Part shown: one piece after another, positions 35,930 through 46,085 of the stretch
How the letters are laid out: each line of letters opens with the position of its first letter
How positions within the stretch are numbered: position 1 is the first letter of the stretch
Assembly (NCBI RefSeq): GCF_020921035.1
Contig: NC_063156.1
Location: 11,916,501 to 11,980,500 of the forward strand
Origin: Rhodamnia argentea
Taxonomy: Eukaryota; Streptophyta; Magnoliopsida; Myrtales; Myrtaceae
Direction: 5' to 3'
DNA length: 64,000 bases
Position numbers and translations under genes: made by a program
The notes under the pieces: model-generated
What the model saw: the letters and a program-made list of their open reading frames with translations, nothing else
Database searches by the model: none
What the model was told of the DNA's origin: nothing

Positions 35930-37130
35930 TCATGGCTTGCTCGCTTCTTTTGGGGGCTTCACAATCAGGATTGGGCATTTCGCGTGATGTGCGCAGTAGT
36001 CGCTCACACTCCCTAACAATGCCCTGCAATTTCCAAAAAAGACAGTCGACTCAATGATGAACATGCTTCGTGGTAGACTGAATTATCGGAAAAACTTCAT
36101 TGGAGATGTCTAAAATCGTCCAAGAACTCATAAAACTATTGTACTAAGTATAGTGGCCAATTCAGTTACTAATCCTTTCAATCGTGCCAGTAATAGCAAG
36201 AAACCGTCTAGATTACTTAGTCCACCGGGTATGAGCATCATCACCTTTTGATCTTGCCGAGTCCGCGGCTGCCCACGACGAGGAGATCCACATGCATTTG
36301 CTCCGTTGCCTGGCAGATCATGTCCTTCGGGTCCCCGATCAGAATCACGGTCTCTGCCTTAACCTGCAAACATCCTTGAGTTTACAATTGGCCAGTGCTC
36401 AACTCAGCATCGTCAAACGTGATCACCAACTCTCCTTTCTTACTTTTGTTTCTCACTTTTTACACTTTCTATTACAGGACAAGAAATTTAGGGGAAGAAG
36501 TGGTAGGAGATGAGTCGAATCACCATCGATTCTTTGCACATGTGCAAAGCACGGGACATTATGATGGCCGTGTTCTCCTCTTGGGCTTTCCTCACCGATT
36601 CCGCTGCCGCCGATGTTGCATACATCGCTGCGACCACCCCCACCGGACGCCCCCGAACAAATCCATGTAAATGTTAGTACAATCTATATGTCAAGCTTTG
36701 CCATTCTTGCAGATTTACATGCTTTGATGACTAGTGAGATGCAACGGTGTCTTATGAACCATTAACGACCATCGGTTTGTGTAGTTCTAAATGAATTTTG
36801 GACGGAGAGAGAGAAACCTGTTCCTGCAGGGCCGGCGGGGACGGCATAGTGATGAAAAGGCTGCTGAACGTGAACGAGCGTGATCATCTCCACCTCCTCG
36901 TCGTCGTCTGCCGCCGGAGCGGGGCTACTCCTCCCGACCTGGTGGTCCAGCGTCCACCTCAGCGCGTAGAAACTCCCTTCGCTCTCGTCCACCGCCACCA
37001 TCACCTTCGTCTTCGGCTTCCTCTCCGCCGAATGCACTGGTTCCTGCATCACCATCCCCACCACCATGCTCTCCTCCACTACTGTACCCGCCGTCAGAGG
37101 GGCCGTGTCCTTCTCCGTCGTTGCGTCCAT
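35930..37130 (-). CDS. Universal stress protein (UspA-like), four exons; one splice site doubtful
   Basis: On the minus strand the ATG is at 37130. Exons are 36818-37130, 36524-36651, 36245-36363 and 35930-36023, giving 217 aa. The product has the USP start KTKVMVAVDESEGSFYALRW, then AAMYATSAAAESVRKAQEEN, GDPKDMICQATEQ, and the ATP-binding pattern G178-x2-G181-x9-G191-S192 in VVGSRGLGKIKRALLGS, ending in HHAKCPILIVKPPKE. USP proteins are small cytosolic nucleotide-binding stress proteins. The join between exons 1 and 2 is odd: phase requires an acceptor directly before 36651, but the dinucleotide there is GG, although a perfect TACTAAC branch-point motif lies about 22 bases upstream. The gene may therefore be a recent pseudogene or be spliced in some other way. 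Other junctions are canonical. Confidence 0.75.
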
Positions 37131-37394
37131 CGCCGGATTCCGCTCGTAGCCTGACTGGGGATCAGGCCCAAGTTGTCTGGCTATTTAAGATCTCTCCATG
37201 GAGAGGAGAGAGAGAAACGGGTAAACGTGGTGGTGCGATAGCTGAAAGACGGAGGAAAACACGGACACGTGGCGCCCATGCAAATGCTTACGGCCAAATT
37301 TTCCATGCAAAAAAGCACAAACCCTATCTTGTAGGGGCATTTTCGTAATTGAAGTGAGATTTTGATTAATCAATAGTAGATGCTTCCGCAGGTC

Positions 37395-38844
37395 AGCTCT
37401 TTTTGTTTTTTTGGTCGTGAAGATGCATGTATTAAAGTAAGTTAGTTGCAGAGGTACAAGTGGGGTAGGCTTCAGAACATAGGAGAGCCCATAGAACAGT
37501 TGGCGGTGAAGTGGGCCAGTCCGAAGGGAGGGCCTTCCGCCGATGGGCTTGGCACAGCCAGTGGGCAAGCTTGTTTGCTTCCCTAAAATAGAAACTAAAT
37601 GAAAAAAGTGATGCGTTTGGACCCATCAAGCGGGAGCACTCCAACAGAATTGGGGAAGAACTCCACGAGGAGTCGAGGACGATTGGAGCAGAGTCGCACA
37701 CGGTTGAGCCGAGGGGTTTGACGCAGACCATCGTTGCTGGCGGGTAAGATCTTCAATTACATTCTTGCAGTCAGATTCAATGGCAACCAGTGTTGACGTA
37801 CTGAGGTCAGCACTGTCCTGGGCAATGCGATTGACAACAAATTTAATAGTTTGTTGACTTGCTAGGGCTTCAACTTGTTCGGGATCAGTAGCATTGACAG
37901 ATTGTGCAAAGCCATCAATGCATCGGCCATTATCATCGCGAAGGAGGCCAGTGATGGCACCAGTAGCTTGTCCCGAGATGATTGAGCCATCGCCGTTGAG
38001 CTTGAGAGCTCCAGGGCGTGGCGGTTGCTTAATAGGTAGGGATTCCAAGTTACTCAGATCTTTCCTCTACTTGTGTTCCACTGGTTACGAGCTTGCATTC
38101 CACCGTGTAAAGCTTAGGCAATTTGTGAGCACAATATTTACAATGTGCCACGGATCAGGGCTCTGTTGCCGAAATATGTGGCCATTTCTCGCTTCCGCCT
38201 TCATAGGGCAATGCTTTAACCAATTGAACTACAATCCCAATCGAGATAGGTACTTTGAACACAGTCATTGCATATTGGGGAATCACCTGGACTACAGCTT
38301 TGATTAGGACTTTTCTTCCCCCCATTGAAATCAACTTCTCTTTCCACCCTTCCAGTTTACGGTGAACCCGTGCTAGAATCCACGAGAAAAGTTGGCACTT
38401 AGTCTGACCCCAATCTGATGGAAGACCAAGATTCTGTCTTGTCTTTTTCTATTCCAGGACCCTGAACTCTGTTGCTAGTGTATTCCGTAAAGATTGAGGG
38501 CAGCCACTGCTAAAATAAATACCATATTTGTTCAGTTTAACAACCTGACCTGAAGCATAGCAATAAGGGTCAGAATCTGGTTCAAATTCTGGCATTCTGA
38601 GATTTTTCCGTCAAGGAAGAAAATAGCGTCATCTGCAAACAGCAAATGTGAAAGGATTGAGCAGTGATAGTTGAGTTTAATACCTGTGAAATTGCCTTCA
38701 TTTACTGCCGCAGTTAACATGCAAGACAGGACATTCGACACTAGGATAAAAAGGTGGGGGAAAGTGGATCGCCTTGTCGTAGAGGACATGGATGGAGTAA
38801 AAAAGGCATAGGAGTACCATTGAATTTAATGCTGTAGGAGAGTT
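37395..38844 (-). mobile_element. 5'-truncated LINE fragment (reverse transcriptase tail and RNase H)
   Basis: On the minus strand the element runs from 38844 down to 37395. It begins inside the reverse transcriptase, with the catalytic-region phrase LLFADDAIFFLDG (about 38610-38650). An RNase H domain of plant LINE type follows at about 37430-38048: ALKLNGDGSII, TGLLRDDNGR, LVAIESDCKNVIEDL, then REANKLAHWLCQAHRRK. The RNase H opening is disrupted by frame breaks between domains. The 3' end is T-rich on the plus strand (37398-37411). Unit A lacks it, so it inserted after the tandem duplication; a clean target duplication was not seen. Confidence 0.8.
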
Positions 38845-39067
38845 TCACGATCATAGGGTGGGAATTTGATTTTTGAAACTCTAGTGCTTTGGCGGTTTGA
38901 TTTTTACCGAAATTAATCTCACAAATCTAATCATCCCATTTTGTATTTTTGAATTTTTGAATGACTAATTATAATTATTCCTTGACCTTTCTTGATCCGG
39001 TACCTGCTTTTTAATTTAAACTATATTTTCACTCAACTTAAGCTATCTAGAAATTCAAGGATTTGAT

Positions 39068-39399
39068 AGGAAAAATTACTAAAGAGTCCTAAATTTATTT
39101 TAATTGTACTAATTCAGTTCTAAACCTTTTGTATATGTGCCAATTCAGTCCATTTGGCCTCGCTGGCCCCCGGGTCCAAAAAAAACTTAAAAAAAGGAAG
39201 AAAGTTGTAAAATATTATTTTAAAAAAAGTCCACGTTAGAGCTGCAGCGCCATATCAGCATCGTCCGATCAAAATTAGCTGAATAAACTAAATTGACACA
39301 AATACAAAAAGGTTTAGGACTGAATTGGCCCAATTTTTTTTTTTTTTAACGAAGTTGACACAATTGCAATAGTTTGACGACTTTTTTGGTAATTCTCTT
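39068..39399. mobile_element. MULE-type MITE with 9-bp target duplication
   Basis: Inverted ends aggaaaaattactaaagag and the reverse complement of cttttttggtaattctctt enclose an AT-rich body with mirrored cagttctaaaccttttgt and caaaaaggtttaggactg. The flanks ggatttgat (39059-39067) and ggatttgtt (39400-39408) form a near-perfect 9-bp duplication. Unit A has the uninterrupted sequence aaggatttgatctcag, which gives an empty site. Confidence 0.8.
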
Positions 39400-39530
39400 G
39401 GATTTGTTCTTAGATTCATATAGTGATAAAATTGTGTCAAACTGAACATATAAACGTGTCTCATCAAAACCCTAAAGGGATTTAGAACGATTCATCAACA
39501 CAGTGGAATATATATATAGACCTTCCTAAC

Positions 39531-39810
39531 TGCGTTTGGTCGTCTGAATTTCTAGTCGGGATGGATAGGATAAGATATGGCATCTAGAGATTTTGCTATA
39601 TTTTATCTACAGTATGGTAAATCATAATAGTAAAATCGGATATTTTCAAAAATAAACACGTCCATTGTTTTGTATGGATGTAAATTCTATCTATCTTTAT
39701 CACACATCCCACATGGGACAATTTTATTCGAGTTATATCCTTTTTATATTCGACTTAATCCTTCTTTGGCATGAACCAAAATACAGGATAGGATGACTAC
39801 CAAATGTAAA
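39531..39810. mobile_element. Possible short MITE
   Basis: Left tgcgtttggtcgtct and right end tgactaccaaatgta are imperfect inverted repeats; ggataggata occurs inside both ends in mirrored form. Part of the left end may still match unit A, so the boundary is uncertain. Confidence 0.4.
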
Positions 39811-40486
39811 TGACTGGCTATAAACTTAGTTTGTTGTAAATTACACATTAATTATCTAGAGAAATCCGAAAGTTGCTTGAATACGATCAAATTTTAATGT
39901 CGCGTGAGCACGGGCCACCGAGCTAGTTATTTAGTATAACCAAACATGATTATGACTTTAGAGACACTTAACGAAACAACAAACAAGTCAGTCTGCTTTA
40001 TTGTTTCCAATACATGAAAAAAATAAATGCAAGCAAACACTTCTTATTAATTGTTGATTACATCCGAGATAACGCTTAACTACTTATGATTTCAAAAAAG
40101 GTCCGGAATTGGGGTGATCGAGTCCCTCTGCTGACGGTGTTAGGATTTCGTTGTAGGGTTTCCACAAGGTTCAGGATTTTGATTACACTCCCCATGAAGA
40201 AGTCTTTAAGGACTTTGATGTGATCTTCTTGATATGCAAGTTTAGGACGCTCACTTCTAGTGTTAACGATTTGTCAATTTCATGTAGGAGGTAACTTGAA
40301 TATGTAAATATACTTTCCAACGGAAAGGATATATACAATATTTGAAATTTCATTCAGTTGCTATAGTTGATAACTCTTATATCTTTAAAGTACGGGTCCA
40401 GGACCTTCCGTCGGATTCATGCCCTTTGATTCTGTGATGTCTTCAACATAGTTCATCCAGTTTTATTATAACAGTGATTGAAGGCA
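39811..40486. other. Upstream region of the first MATH gene copy
   Basis: No gene or clear repeat recognised. It presumably includes the promoter of the 40.5-kb MATH copy, but its sequence does not match the upstream regions of the other MATH copies. Confidence 0.35.
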
Positions 40487-42012
40487 ATGAGTTCCAGAGG
40501 CTTTTACAGGTGCACTGTTAGCAACTTCAGCTTGCGGACTGCGAACAAGCTCTGCTCTGATGTGTTCACTACTGCTGGTTGTACTTGGTAATGAAGAATT
40601 CGGATTGTACTTCGATGATCATGTGACGATCGCTTTTCCAGGCAATGTTTCCCTTTGAAGCTCTGATTTTTTTTTGTTTTTCTTTTTTGTTGGCATTTCT
40701 GAGCAGGAGAGTGCAGATTTTTCCCAGGGGGAACAATACGAATCGCTTGTCTTTATACCTTGAAGTTCCGGGTTCCGCGATATTGCCAAGAGGGTGGATT
40801 AGAAACACCTGGTTTGCGTTGACTCTGGTCAGTGAACTCAATCCAAGTTGCTCTTTGAAAAAAGGTTTGTTCTCTCGACCTTCATTATTTCCCGTTCTCC
40901 TGGGGGGTCTCTAGTTTCTTGTTTATATAACTCTGAATATGCATCTTTGATTGATTGCGCTTGGCATTCGGTCGTGCAAGCACGAAAGTTCCTCGTTTTC
41001 ACGTTTAGGGTCGGATTTGGATGTTAATGTTTGGAGTTCATATGGATGATTCTGTGTGGTCGGATTGGCCTAATTGTGAGCTTGATTTACACGAATTGCA
41101 GTTCCTGATGGATTCCTATCTAAATTTACCCTATCTTTTCTGAATCGACAGATCGCTCACTATGATTAACAGAAAATTCAAATTGTTAATGGGGTGCTTA
41201 TCTTGATGGAGTTCATATGGATGATTCCGTTGACAGAGCTCCACGATCATACCAAAGGCTATCTAGTGAATGACAGGTTGGTGATTAACGTCGAGGTTTG
41301 CGTCTTAAGGTTCAATCCTGCTGTCAATACTCGATCCGCGGGACTGATAAATAACTTTGGCGCCTATTTTGTGAGTCTCAATGAACGCATTGAAGAGGCT
41401 GAGACTAATGGTGTTCGTGTAGGATCGAGTTCGCGAAGTCGAGATGTTGCTGTCACATCTGAAACTCTTAGCTTGGAAGAAGTTGAGGAGGCTAAGCAGT
41501 CATTGAAGGGATGCCTTTGGGATCTCTTCAAATTGAATATGAAAGAGAGACTATCTATGGCATTGTCAACTTTAAGGTCAGCTAGAGCTGGATTATCTGC
41601 CAAGCACTGTGAAGCGATCCAAAAATTCCTGGCCAACTATGATGAATTCACTTCCGACTACTTAATTTTTGAACAGGATAATGCTGAATTTGAGCTGCAT
41701 AAGATACAAATGGATAGAATGTTTTTGGAGATGAAGGAGGTCCGCGAAATTCACACCTTTTATAAGCAATTGATGGAGGACATCACCAAGGAAGAGAGAG
41801 AGCTCAATGGAAAGATGCAGAAAGTGCAGTGTAGGAAGGACAAGCTCCTCTCAGACTGGGAGATTTTGTTGGTCAAGTTGGAAGAAGCGAATTCGGGCTA
41901 CACTGAGGAGAAGAAGAAAGCTGCAGAGGCTGAGGAAAAGAAGAGAATAGCTGAGGAAAGAATGTCTAGATCTGCCACTGCTTGGTCTGACTTGAAGGTT
42001 CTATTTTGTTAA
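40487..42012 (+). CDS. MATH/coiled-coil protein, divergent copy 1 (possible pseudogene)
   Basis: Three exon-like pieces follow the same plan as copies 3 and 4. Exon 1, 40487-40587: MSSRGFYRCTVSNFSLRTAN, then SDVFTTAGCTW. Exon 2, 40707-40864: RVQIFPRGNNTNRLSLYLEV and LPRGWIRNTWFALTLV. Exon 3, ending at 42012: IPLTELHDHTKGYLVND, then the coiled-coil tail to WSDLKVLFC. The piece before IPLTEL is replaced by unrelated residues: the DWGF stretch of the MATH fold is missing, and the only nearby acceptor (ending 41172) is out of phase with exon 2. A phrase gttcatatggatgattc is duplicated at 41037 and 41210. Either exon 3 has a repaired or shifted splice site, or the N-terminal half no longer joins the C-terminal half. 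The tail from 41206 (ATG) onward is fully open. Confidence 0.6.
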
Positions 42013-43511
42013 AACTTTCGGTGGCCATTCTTTCAAGTATATGAAACTGTGCTTTTGGCAGAATTATTGCTAGATTATGTAAATTCGAACAGGATGTTAG
42101 GCCAAAAATCTGGATGAGTAGTCAGTTTCTAATTATCTTTAGATGACATGCGTGGGGTTACAATTTCCTGCTCTTGGAACTTGGGAACAGAGTGCTCTGT
42201 CTCTGTAGGTTTAAGTGTTTTGCAAATAGGGAACAGAGTGCTCTGTTTCTTCGGGTGTCAAGTGTTTTCCCAGAGAGATGGGAAACGAATATGCCACAGC
42301 TGAGCAGAAAATTTACCATTTCGGGACACTTTCTCAAGCATTTGTTGAGTCGTTAATCATCTATCTATGTGGATCTAACTCAAATTTTTGTTTAAAGAAA
42401 ACCTTGATCTAGTACATCTTTCTCCTCTCTCAGCTGTCGCAAGACTCGTCATGGCCACCGCCGTTCCACCCATCACTAACGCCGTGTCACAGCCACCATG
42501 GTGGAGGCTCTTCATTTGGACAGCGGTTAATCGTTACCGGACTGTACTTAAATCTTTTTCAAAGATGCTTGCCAAATGATTGCTTGTCCGGAAATTTAGC
42601 ATAAAGTGAGTCGGAGCAGAGAAACCAAAAGCAACTTAATATGCAAGGCAGAAAACAATGCGCCTAAGAAAAGGTTTGAGAATTAACGTTGTTAGACTAC
42701 TCAGGTCAAGAGATCAAACAGATACCTAAATCGTGTAGTTTGATTGCAAGACTGATACTAGTGTATGATTCCGACAGTAATTCATCATAAAATGGAAAGT
42801 TAATTCATCATAAAATTGTCGTATCCTATCAGAAAACGAATTCAAATCTTGCTTTTGATTGTTATATACAGTGTGAGAGCGACTCTCCTATCATGCAAAT
42901 TGTCTTTTATAAATTGTCCATAATGAGAACCTGCGTTACAAAACTCGAGTTGGAATCCCGCTAGCGACCCAGATGCATTTGCATATGCTGATGTCAGTTT
43001 GTAGTGTGCCCCTAATTCACAACATAAGTCCTTTCCTAAACCGCCAAGCTAATCCTGTGGAATTTCATAGCCAATCATTGTGTCAGGCATATCTAAACAT
43101 CACAGAACCTAATCTCAGATAAAGAAAAGGTAGAAAAGAATATTTTTGTTAACCTGCTGGCCACTCCTAAGGAAAGAACATCCCTTTCATCCCGTTGCAA
43201 GAAAGTTATCATACAGCAATTAACTCACGAAAGGAATATATTTCTTTTGTCCTTAAAATTAATGGCACATGCGCAACTTGAAAAGCAAGTAATAACAATA
43301 TGCCATTAGTAATATGTTCATGTGAAATATGAAATTCATATCCCTTGCTTGACCAATAATAATTAGCAACCTACCGGGTATCATATTCGGGTTGCTACCA
43401 TTATTTACTTGGACATTGAGACATTCTTGTTTAGACCATCAAGTTCTCGAGTTAAATAGCCAAGAACCAATTTCCTCCACCTTTGCAGCCCCATTCCCTC
43501 CTTGGGAAAAC
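42013..43511. other. Spacer between MATH copy 1 and the NLR gene
   Basis: 42013-42310 is the 3' flank of MATH copy 1. It contains a short duplicated phrase gggaacagagtgctctgt (about 42183 and 42229) and matches the flank of the 3' fragment near 52975. 42320-43500 shows no gene; the last part should hold the NLR promoter and leader. Confidence 0.4.
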
Positions 43512-46085
43512 ATGGCAGACCTCTTTGGCATCGCAGAGGGGGTGCTCGGGAAGATAGCCTCCCGCGCCTTCGAAGAAGCCATCACGATTTATGGTGTCGA
43601 GGACCAGATCATCGAGCTTAGAGAGACGTTGACTTCTATTAAGGCAGTGTTGTTAGATGCAGAGGAGCAGCAGATGAAGAACCACCGCCTGCAAGTGTGG
43701 TTGGATAGGCTTCAAGATGTGTTATATGATGCGGAGGACGTGCTCGATGAACTCGAGTGCGAAGCCTCACGGAAGAAGGTGATAAGTCGCTACGGTGGCA
43801 TCAAAGGGAAGGTATGCCGCTTCTTTTCCAACTCTAATCCTCTCGTGTTCCGTGTGAAAATCAGTCATAATATTAAGGAGATTCGGGAGAGATTATCTAG
43901 AATTTCCACTGATAAAGATCAATTTGGTCTTCTGCGAAGTGCTGACAATCATGAGGTGCATATGCCAACACGAGAGATCACTGACCCATTTGTAAAGAAA
44001 TCGAATGTTGTCGGAAGAGATATTGATAAAAAAAAGATTATTGACATGTTGTTGCCATCAGTAGATGATCAAAACATCTCGGTGATTCCCATTGTTGGAA
44101 TAGGAGGCTTGGGTAAGACAACCCTGGCAAAATTAGTTTATAATGACAACAGGGTGAAAGAACAATTTAAGTTGCGAATATGGGTGTGTGTGCCTGAGGA
44201 CTTTGATCTCAAGAAAATTATGGAAGAGATCATTAAACATGCAACTGGTCAAAGTTTGGGTGACTTTGATATTCAGCAGTTGCAAACTCTTTTGCTAGAC
44301 ACCATCAAAGACAAGAAATATCTACTTGTCTTGGATGATGTATGGAGCAATGACCAAAGGAAATGGAAAAAATTGAGAGATTTGCTCAGTGAAGGAGCTA
44401 GTGAAAGCAAAATAATTGTGACAACACGCAGTTTAGAAGTCGCTTCTATAATGGGTACCCATCCAACGCATCATCTGAAAGGCCTTTCTTACGAAGACTC
44501 TATGGCCTTGTTCCAAAAATGTGCCTTCGATAAAAAGGAACCACGTCCTGAACTGCTTGAGATTGGACAAGACATTGTCAAAAAATGTGGAGGAGTTCCT
44601 CTCCTTGTGGAAACTCTGGGAAGCCTACTGAATTCAAAGGATGATGTTGGGGATTGGAATCGTATAAGGGATAGTGAAACATGGGAGTTAGCGGAAGCGA
44701 AAAAGGACATTTTGCATGTTCTTAAGCTTAGCTATGTTCATTTACCATCGCACTTAAAGCAATGTTTTCCTATCTTGTCACTTTTCCCCAGAGGAGTTCG
44801 ATTCCAGGCCGAGCATTTAATTAGGCTATGGATGGCTTTAGGACTTATTAGTCCAAAAAGGGAAAAAGTAGCACCAGAAGACATTGGTGTTGAGTATATC
44901 AAAGAGTTGCGGAGGAGATCTTTGATCCAAGATGTCGAGGAGCAAGGAACACTATTATTCATTAAATTGCACGATTTGGTTCATTCTCTTGCAACAAATA
45001 TGGGACAAAATTATTGTTTGACTGCTGACTTAGATACTCTAGAGATTTCAGAAAGAGTTCGATACATTTCGATCCCTACCACTTCGTTAGAGGAAGTCTC
45101 AAACTACGATGGAGTCCCACCTTTTCTGGGAAAGAAAACTTCGAAGAGGTTACGTGCAATTTTCTTTCCATACGAAGTTGATGATGGAGTTATTACTAGA
45201 AAATTTGCTAGAACATTCATCTCCAAGTGTAAACACTTACGGCTTCTCGATTTGTCATGGGGTTGCTTTGAGGAGCTGCCAAGTTCCATATGTAACTTGA
45301 AGCAATTGAGAGCATTAAATCTCTCTGAGAGCAAGCGGTTGAAGATGCTTCCAGATACCATTTGTGAGCTGCAGAGTTTGCTAGTGTTGGACATCGGGGG
45401 TTGCTTGGAGCTATGCGAGTTACCAAAAAATATGAACAGACTTGTCAGTCTTAGATTTTTATATATAACAACAAAGCAGAAGAGTCTGCAAGAAACTGGC
45501 ATACAATATCTGGAAAATTTGCATTTTCTGGGACTCGAGGCATGTGATAATCTCCAAGTTTTATTTGAAGGTACTTGCCAATTGACTCACCTTCGGAAGT
45601 TGGACATTAGAAATTGTAGGGGACCACTATCTCTGCCTTTTGGGGAATTAGTTGCCCTCGAGTCCTTGAATATTGCTAGTTGCAAGCTCGCATTAACCTC
45701 AAAAAATAAGTCCAACTTTCCGTTGAATCTTCGAGTTCTGGTAATTGATAAGTCCGAACAAGTGATGGAGCTCCTCCGATGTCTCGAAGAATCGGCTTGC
45801 ACTTTGGAGTCGTTTTCTATCTATGACTGCCCTAGCTTGACAGCTATTCCAGAATGGCTGCCCAATCATACACATCTCGGATTAATTCACCTGATCAGAT
45901 GTCCCAACTTATCATTCATGCCACAAGGAATCCGATCCCTCACTGCCCTCAAAGAATTATGCATCGAACACTGTGGTGAGCTGAGCAAAAGATGTGAGCT
46001 TGAAACCGGTGAGGATTGGAACATAATCGCCCATGTTCCTCGAATCGAACTTGATTTGATAGAAGTACAATGGACGGATGATTAG
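43512..46085 (+). CDS. CC-NBS-LRR (CNL) disease resistance protein, single exon
   Basis: An uninterrupted 857-codon frame starts at MADLFGIAEG, the usual CNL N-terminus; the same frame is open 40 codons further up but without family similarity. Order of parts: Rx-type coiled coil with EDVID-like YDAEDVLDELE (about residues 77-87); P-loop GIGGLGKTT (196-204); RIWVCVPEDFD; kinase 2 LLVLDDVW (271-278); SKIIVTTR; GLPL-type CGGVPLL (about 359-365); CFPILSLFP; an MHD-position LHD (486-488); then LRRs from about 570 to the end with LRLLDLS, LRALNLSES and IYDCPSLTAIPEWL repeats. CNLs detect pathogen effectors and act as nucleotide-switched immune receptors. All nucleotide-binding motifs are intact. 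The stop codon TAG is followed directly by gtacgc, a plausible donor of a 3' UTR intron; acceptors at 46678 or 47593 would fit. It sits inside the MATH gene array. Confidence 0.93.
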   Translation: MADLFGIAEGVLGKIASRAFEEAITIYGVEDQIIELRETLTSIKAVLLDAEEQQMKNHRLQVWLDRLQDVLYDAEDVLDELECEASRKKVISRYGGIKGKVCRFFSNSNPLVFRVKISHNIKEIRERLSRISTDKDQFGLLRSADNHEVHMPTREITDPFVKKSNVVGRDIDKKKIIDMLLPSVDDQNISVIPIVGIGGLGKTTLAKLVYNDNRVKEQFKLRIWVCVPEDFDLKKIMEEIIKHATGQSLGDFDIQQLQTLLLDTIKDKKYLLVLDDVWSNDQRKWKKLRDLLSEGASESKIIVTTRSLEVASIMGTHPTHHLKGLSYEDSMALFQKCAFDKKEPRPELLEIGQDIVKKCGGVPLLVETLGSLLNSKDDVGDWNRIRDSETWELAEAKKDILHVLKLSYVHLPSHLKQCFPILSLFPRGVRFQAEHLIRLWMALGLISPKREKVAPEDIGVEYIKELRRRSLIQDVEEQGTLLFIKLHDLVHSLATNMGQNYCLTADLDTLEISERVRYISIPTTSLEEVSNYDGVPPFLGKKTSKRLRAIFFPYEVDDGVITRKFARTFISKCKHLRLLDLSWGCFEELPSSICNLKQLRALNLSESKRLKMLPDTICELQSLLVLDIGGCLELCELPKNMNRLVSLRFLYITTKQKSLQETGIQYLENLHFLGLEACDNLQVLFEGTCQLTHLRKLDIRNCRGPLSLPFGELVALESLNIASCKLALTSKNKSNFPLNLRVLVIDKSEQVMELLRCLEESACTLESFSIYDCPSLTAIPEWLPNHTHLGLIHLIRCPNLSFMPQGIRSLTALKELCIEHCGELSKRCELETGEDWNIIAHVPRIELDLIEVQWTDD

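Larger units (their letters stand above)
35374..39530. repeat. Tandem duplication unit B (USP gene copy)
   Basis: Collinear with unit A but with a LINE fragment (about 37395-38844) and a 332-bp MITE (39068-39399) inserted, and with the USP exons retained. The flank resumes after the LINE at gtttcacgatca and after the MITE at ggatttgttctt, both matching unit A. Confidence 0.85.

Noticed and set aside
37626-38048. RNase H-like frame considered as a host gene
   Set aside because: Neighbouring reverse-transcriptase motif FADD on the same strand and absence from duplication unit A show that it is part of a LINE insertion.
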